Part shown: positions 60,289 to 64,000 of the stretch, one piece after another
Position numbering within the stretch: the first letter of the stretch is position 1
Layout: each line of letters opens with the position of its first letter
NCBI RefSeq assembly: GCF_900155935.1
Contig: NZ_FTLW01000001.1
Span: forward strand, 558,001 to 622,000
Source: Solilutibacter tolerans
GTDB taxonomy: Bacteria; Pseudomonadota; Gammaproteobacteria; Xanthomonadales; Xanthomonadaceae
DNA length: 64,000 nucleotides
Direction of reading: 5' to 3'
Position numbers and translations under genes: made by a program
Notes under the pieces: model-generated
Databases searched by the model: none
Told to the model about the DNA's origin: nothing
The model's input: only the letters and a program-made list of their open reading frames with translations

Positions 60289-61539
60289 TCATTCGGCGAT
60301 CACATCAATCCACACCGCGTGGTGGTCGCTGGCGTTGGAGAAGCGGGCGTCTGCGTCATTGGCTGCAGGCCAGGCCACGCCCGCATCGCGCACACGCAAG
60401 CCCATTGACGGCAACACATAGTCGATACGAAGAGTGCCCACTTTCGGCCCGAAATCGGCGGTGTGGATGCTGGGGTCTCCCTTGCGCACAAAGCCATAGC
60501 GCTGGGCTTGTTCGGGGCCGCCCGCGCTGGTGGGCGGCGGCATCTTGAGCACGCGTGGCGAATCGAGAAGCTGGGTTATCGAGTTGCGAGCCGAATCGCC
60601 ATCGATAGGATCGGCGTTGAGATCGCCTGCGATCACGAAGCGTGCATCGGTCGGCAAACCACCGCACTGACGCTTGTCATCGCACAGCCACGGTACGGGC
60701 TTTCCGGAGATGTAATCCGCCCACAGGCGCAATTCATCGGCATTGCGTTTGCCGTTGCGGTCTTCTGGGCCATCAAAGGTCGGGGGCGTGGGATGTGCGA
60801 CGAGGAAATGGATCTCGCCCTGCGGCGTCAGCACCGGGATATCCCAATGTGATTTGGATGACAGACGCAATTGCTGCCATGTCGCATCGATATGGGTGGG
60901 TTTGCCCGTCTTCGGATCGACGGGGCGGCGTGCATTCGGCATCGCTGACCACTTCAGCAAACGGAAGCTGCGTAGACGGGCGATGTCGAGTGGGTACTTC
61001 GACAACACCAGCATGCCGTATTGGCCAGGGTGCATCCCGTAGCCCCAGGCATCATTGCCACGTGCGCGTCCGGTGCTGCCGATCTGGCCGTCGCCATCGA
61101 TGTCCAGTCCGCTCGCCACGCCCGTGTTGACCTCGGCGAAATAGCGGAACGGGTAGTGCAGCGGTGTGCCGCCATATTGCGCGACATCGAGATATTTCTG
61201 CTGGAAAAGATCGGCGGCGCGGCCGTTGCGGTCGTAATCGAATTCGTTGAGCAAGACCACATCCGCACGCACACGTTGCAATACGGCGGCGATCTTGCGT
61301 GCATCGGCATCATCGCCTTGCAGTCGTTTGATGAGACCACCGTCCTCGTCGCTGTACAGCGAGGTGTTGTAGGTGGCGAAGCGCACCGCGGGCATCGCTT
61401 CGCGCAGCACGCGCGACATGTCGCCGGGTAGTCGCTCCAGCGCGCGGGCATCGGGGGTGCCGTGCACGTTGATGCGCAGGCAGGCGGCACTGACGAGGAC
61501 GAATGAAACGAGCGAAATGGTGCGGATGACGCGGTTCAT
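60289..61539 (-). CDS. Endonuclease/exonuclease/phosphatase-family lipoprotein
   Basis: 416 residues. A short lipoprotein-like N-terminus ([14 protein letters not shown]; Cys20) is followed by an EEP domain: [31 protein letters not shown] (Glu metal ligand), [35 protein letters not shown] (DLN) and [12 protein letters not shown] (SDH). This predicts Mg2+-dependent phosphodiester cleavage in the envelope. The [10 protein letters not shown] loop (about residue 150) looks like a calcium site. Coupled to bpt by ATGA. Confidence 0.85.
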   Translation of the reverse strand: MNRVIRTISLVSFVLVSAACLRINVHGTPDARALERLPGDMSRVLREAMPAVRFATYNTSLYSDEDGGLIKRLQGDDADARKIAAVLQRVRADVVLLNEFDYDRNGRAADLFQQKYLDVAQYGGTPLHYPFRYFAEVNTGVASGLDIDGDGQIGSTGRARGNDAWGYGMHPGQYGMLVLSKYPLDIARLRSFRLLKWSAMPNARRPVDPKTGKPTHIDATWQQLRLSSKSHWDIPVLTPQGEIHFLVAHPTPPTFDGPEDRNGKRNADELRLWADYISGKPVPWLCDDKRQCGGLPTDARFVIAGDLNADPIDGDSARNSITQLLDSPRVLKMPPPTSAGGPEQAQRYGFVRKGDPSIHTADFGPKVGTLRIDYVLPSMGLRVRDAGVAWPAANDADARFSNASDHHAVWIDVIAE

Positions 61540-62282
61540 GGGGCGAGATACTCCAGCGGGCTCCAGCGATCGCCATCGTAGCCGTCAAGTGGGCGAAAGC
61601 GGCGTTTGTAGTCCATCTTCGGGTGGCCGGCGATCCAGTAACCGAGATAGAGATGTCGGCGTCCTTCGCGCATCGCCCAATCCAGTTGTTGCAGGATGGC
61701 GAAGGTGCCCAGGCCACGATCCGCATGGTCCGGATCGTAAAACGTGTACACAGCGGAGAGGGCGTCGGGCAGCAAGTCGGTGACGGCCACGGCAAGCAAG
61801 GGCCCGGCTGCGCCATCCACCTTTTGCCTGATTTCAAGGAAACGGGTCTCCGACCAGCTGCCGGCCAGGAACTGATCGAACTGCACGGCGCCATGATCGT
61901 CCATGCCGCCGCCACGATGACGCAAGCCGAGATAGCGTTGGTACAGCGCGAGTTGTTCGTCGCTGCGTTCGGCAGGCACGACGCGTGCGACGAGATCGGC
62001 ATTGCGTTTCAGGTTGCGGCGCTGACTGCGGTTTGGGCGGAACTGTGCCACTGGCACGCGTACCGCCATGCACAGGCGACAGCCGTGGCAATTGGGGCGA
62101 TAGACCAAGTCGCCAGAGCGACGAAAGCCCAGCTCCAGCGCACGCGGATAGATCAGCGGCAGGCGAGGGTCATTGGGTTCGACCACCAGGTCGCGTGCGG
62201 GACGGTCGTGCCAGTAGCCGCAGACATGCTCCCCGGTCTGGAAAATGCGGACATCGTGGGCAGGGGCGGCATCGGCGCGCAT
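61536..62282 (-). CDS. bpt: Aspartate/glutamate leucyltransferase (Bpt)
   Basis: Adds Leu to N-terminal Asp or Glu of proteins, marking them for ClpS/ClpAP degradation. The 248-residue protein has [23 protein letters not shown] at the start, [22 protein letters not shown] (Cys cluster) and [37 protein letters not shown] (the family's C-terminal signature). Length is normal. Overlaps the following EEP gene. Confidence 0.94.
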   Translation of the reverse strand: MRADAAPAHDVRIFQTGEHVCGYWHDRPARDLVVEPNDPRLPLIYPRALELGFRRSGDLVYRPNCHGCRLCMAVRVPVAQFRPNRSQRRNLKRNADLVARVVPAERSDEQLALYQRYLGLRHRGGGMDDHGAVQFDQFLAGSWSETRFLEIRQKVDGAAGPLLAVAVTDLLPDALSAVYTFYDPDHADRGLGTFAILQQLDWAMREGRRHLYLGYWIAGHPKMDYKRRFRPLDGYDGDRWSPLEYLAP

Positions 62283-62412
62283 GAGGGCAGGATAACGGCG
62301 GACGGTTGCATGGCGCGAGACTGGCCGCAGCCTGAACAGAGCCTAGCAGGCGTCAACCGGCGGCTCGTGCGGCGCGTTGACCCAGCATCGAAACCAAATT
62401 GGAGTTCACCGA

Positions 62413-62985
62413 ATGTCACCCTCTCGTCTCTCTCTGGCCATCGCCGCCGCTGCCTCCATCGCAGTCGCAGGTCTGGCCATCGCCGCCCCCCAAACCGCTA
62501 CCTCGGCTGCCAAGGCCAGCAAAATGAAGTTGGATGTCAATAACGATGGCACCATCGATCGCGCCGAAGCGGCCAAGCATCCGCGTCTGGCTGAGCGCTT
62601 TGATCAGCTCGATGCCAACAAGGATGGCCGTTTGTCCGCTGATGAGCGCCCGCAGCGCGACATGAAGCGTGGCAAGCGTGGTCATCACGGCATGGGCATG
62701 AAGATGCAGCTGGATACCGACAAGGACGGCCGCATCAGCCGCGCCGAGGCCGCCAAGCAGCCCAAACTCAACGAGCGTTTTGCCCAGATGGATGTCAACA
62801 AGGATGGCTTCCTGGATCGTGCTGACCGTGAAGCACGCATGGCCACGCGCCGCGCCGAATGGTTCAACGCGACCGATACCAACCGCGATGGCCAGATCTC
62901 GCGTGCCGAATACGATGCGGGTCATGCCAAGCGAATGGCCGAGCGCCAGCAAAAGCAGGCGGCTCGCAAGGGCGTTGCACGCTAA
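62413..62985 (+). CDS. Secreted EF-hand protein
   Basis: 190 residues with a signal peptide (LSLAIAAAASIAVAGLAIAAP). Four EF-hand-like loops: DVNNDGTIDRAE, DANKDGRLSADE, DTDKDGRISRAE, DVNKDGFLDRAD and DTNRDGQISRAE (five, the first and last partly separate), so it binds calcium. Basic Lys/Arg-rich tail. Role in the periplasm unknown. GGAG lies 8 bases before the ATG; a terminator follows. Confidence 0.87.
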   Translation: MSPSRLSLAIAAAASIAVAGLAIAAPQTATSAAKASKMKLDVNNDGTIDRAEAAKHPRLAERFDQLDANKDGRLSADERPQRDMKRGKRGHHGMGMKMQLDTDKDGRISRAEAAKQPKLNERFAQMDVNKDGFLDRADREARMATRRAEWFNATDTNRDGQISRAEYDAGHAKRMAERQQKQAARKGVAR

Positions 62986-63012
62986 GCCTCGTAACCGAAT
63001 GTGGGTGGGAGC

Positions 63013-63049
63013 CCCCGGCAGTCCGCTTGATGCGGCTGCCGGGTTTTTT
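63013..63049 (+). terminator. Intrinsic terminator of the EF-hand gene
   Basis: CCCGGCAGTCCGC / GCGGCTGCCGGG stem with one bulge and a TTGAT loop, ending in six T (63044-63049). Confidence 0.85.
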
Positions 63050-63060
63050 ATGCCGGTTGA

Positions 63061-63903
63061 TCAGGGCTTGCTGCTACCCGTTACCCGCCAGTCATAACCT
63101 TCGCGGACTACATCGAAACGCTGGTCTACGCGCAAATCGCCGCGCTGCACGCGCACGCGCACCGTGCCGCTGCCTGAGCCATCGGTCTGGTAATCGTCGA
63201 TGCGGATGCTGGGTAGCTCGTTCGTGCCGTCACACGTCGCGGGATCGGCCAGTTTGGGCATATGGCCGGTGCTGGTCAGCAGCTCGAGCACACGCGCCGA
63301 TGGCATCGCTTCATCCACCTGCAAGCAGGCTGCGCTGATGTTGCGTTCGCTAGCGATTCGGCTAACCAGCAACGTGGCCAGTGCTGATGGCACATCGACC
63401 CGCTGCACGATGGGCGCGGCATTGCGCGCCGCGAGTACGCCCGGACCACTGGGTTGCGTGCCGATGAGAGGGGCGCTGACGCCTTGCGCCTGCGGGGCAG
63501 GGCGACGTTGCCAAATCACTACCAGAGCCATCACCAATGCAATCGCGATCAAGAGCAACACCTTCAGACGCCCCGGGCTCAGCCAGCGGGTGGCTGCAAT
63601 CTCTTTCCTGCCACCTGCGCGCAAATGCTCCGGCAAGAAACTGTCGCGCTGTTGGTCCGGACGCGTGCTGTCCAGCAAGCCCGCTTCGCGCAGCATCTCG
63701 CGGGCGCGCGGTTGGTCTTCGGAACGCATCACCCACACGGCGGCCTGGTTGTCACCGCCGGTATCGCGGTAACTCATGCCGCGATCAAACTTGCCGCGAT
63801 AAGAACGACCATTGGTGATCTTGGTGGCGATGCCGGCTTCTTCCAGCAACGCCGCTACCGCTTCGACATTGGTCAAGCGCGGACTGGTGAAAACCTGCCG
63901 CAT
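63061..63903 (-). CDS. DUF2007-containing membrane protein ('pathogenicity-like')
   Basis: 280 residues. The N-terminal about 75 residues (VFTSPRLTNVEAVAALLEEAGIATKITNGRSY, AAVWVMRSEDQPRAREML) fit DUF2007, a putative signal-transducing domain. One helix (about 113-131, LKVLLLIAIALVMALVVIW) anchors it; the C-terminal part is periplasmic, with two Cys. Similar proteins are annotated pathogenicity-like in Xanthomonas. Role unknown. It follows tesB with a TGATG overlap. Confidence 0.78.
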   Translation of the reverse strand: MRQVFTSPRLTNVEAVAALLEEAGIATKITNGRSYRGKFDRGMSYRDTGGDNQAAVWVMRSEDQPRAREMLREAGLLDSTRPDQQRDSFLPEHLRAGGRKEIAATRWLSPGRLKVLLLIAIALVMALVVIWQRRPAPQAQGVSAPLIGTQPSGPGVLAARNAAPIVQRVDVPSALATLLVSRIASERNISAACLQVDEAMPSARVLELLTSTGHMPKLADPATCDGTNELPSIRIDDYQTDGSGSGTVRVRVQRGDLRVDQRFDVVREGYDWRVTGSSKP

Positions 63904-64000
63904 CAGTCAGTGTCCTTCAGCACGCGGACCATGCCTTCTTGTGCGGTGCTGGCTACCAGACGTCCTTGCGTATCGAAGATCTGGCCACGTGCCAAGCCGC
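63903..64000 (-). CDS. tesB: Acyl-CoA thioesterase II, C-terminal end (cut by window edge)
   Basis: The last 31 codons read RGQIFDTQGRLVASTAQEG, then MVRVLKDTD, the TesB C-terminal signature (double-hotdog second half). The stop overlaps the DUF2007 gene's ATG. The rest of the gene lies to the right of the window. Confidence 0.82.
   Translation of the reverse strand, partial: GLARGQIFDTQGRLVASTAQEGMVRVLKDTD

Overview
This is a contiguous piece of a high-GC gammaproteobacterial chromosome, most likely from the Lysobacteraceae (Xanthomonadaceae: Xanthomonas, Lysobacter, Pseudoxanthomonas and relatives). The clues are the LexA operator with GTAGTA/TACTAC arms, the lexA-recA-recX-alaS order with pncC nearby, two large TonB-dependent receptors, a secreted M2 (ACE-like) peptidase, a 'pathogenicity-like' DUF2007 protein, and the Rieske oxygenase. 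The genus assignment is inference. I see no tRNA, rRNA, CRISPR array or intact insertion sequence. Genes are dense and often coupled by ATGA, TGATG or GTGA overlaps.

Region by region: (1) 1-4900 is an SOS/repair block on the minus strand (lexA, recA, recX, alaS start; pncC further out), interrupted by a plus-strand trio (DUF2975 membrane protein, YozG-like HTH regulator, ychJ). (2) 4900-12200 holds a TonB-dependent receptor, divergent mutS, and a catalase preceded by an OxyR-like box. (3) 12200-17700 has a GST, a WYL regulator, a MATE exporter, a DUF937 protein and an MltB-type lytic transglycosylase lipoprotein. (4) 17741-27277 is a tightly coupled recC-recB-recD-DUF938 operon. (5) 27300-33500 has a second TonB receptor and gcvP behind a glycine riboswitch. 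(6) 33600-43040 is a mix of transporters (Bcr/CflA MFS, APC, EamA), a low-GC secreted DUF11 protein, an orphan Rieske oxygenase, the M2 peptidase and a small HExxH protein. (7) 43075-45541 is GNAT-minC-minD-minE. (8) 45666-49984 has a NarL-type two-component pair, an SRPBCC/effector-binding protein, DUF423 and an AlkA-type glycosylase. (9) 50800-53810 is an accessory islet: small doubtful ORFs, a GDSL hydrolase, an NAD(P)-binding gene broken by one in-frame amber codon, and a TetR regulator. (10) 53811-57500 is the most unusual unit, a seven-gene coupled operon: SPFH/band-7 protein, small membrane protein, ribbon-helix-helix regulator, two DUF4177 proteins, a periplasmic alpha/beta hydrolase and a membrane PH-like protein, behind a perfect palindrome. 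(11) 57581-64000 has a lipoprotein, purT, an EEP-family phosphodiesterase with bpt, an EF-hand protein, the DUF2007 protein and the tail of tesB.

Functionally the window is rich in DNA maintenance (RecA/LexA/RecX, MutS, RecBCD, AlkA) and envelope functions (TonB receptors, transglycosylase, VanY-type peptidase, SPFH operon), with stress defence (catalase, GST) and cell division (Min). The best candidate for an under-described system is the SPFH-RHH-DUF4177-hydrolase operon with its palindromic promoter. All functional statements rest on motif reading, not database searches.
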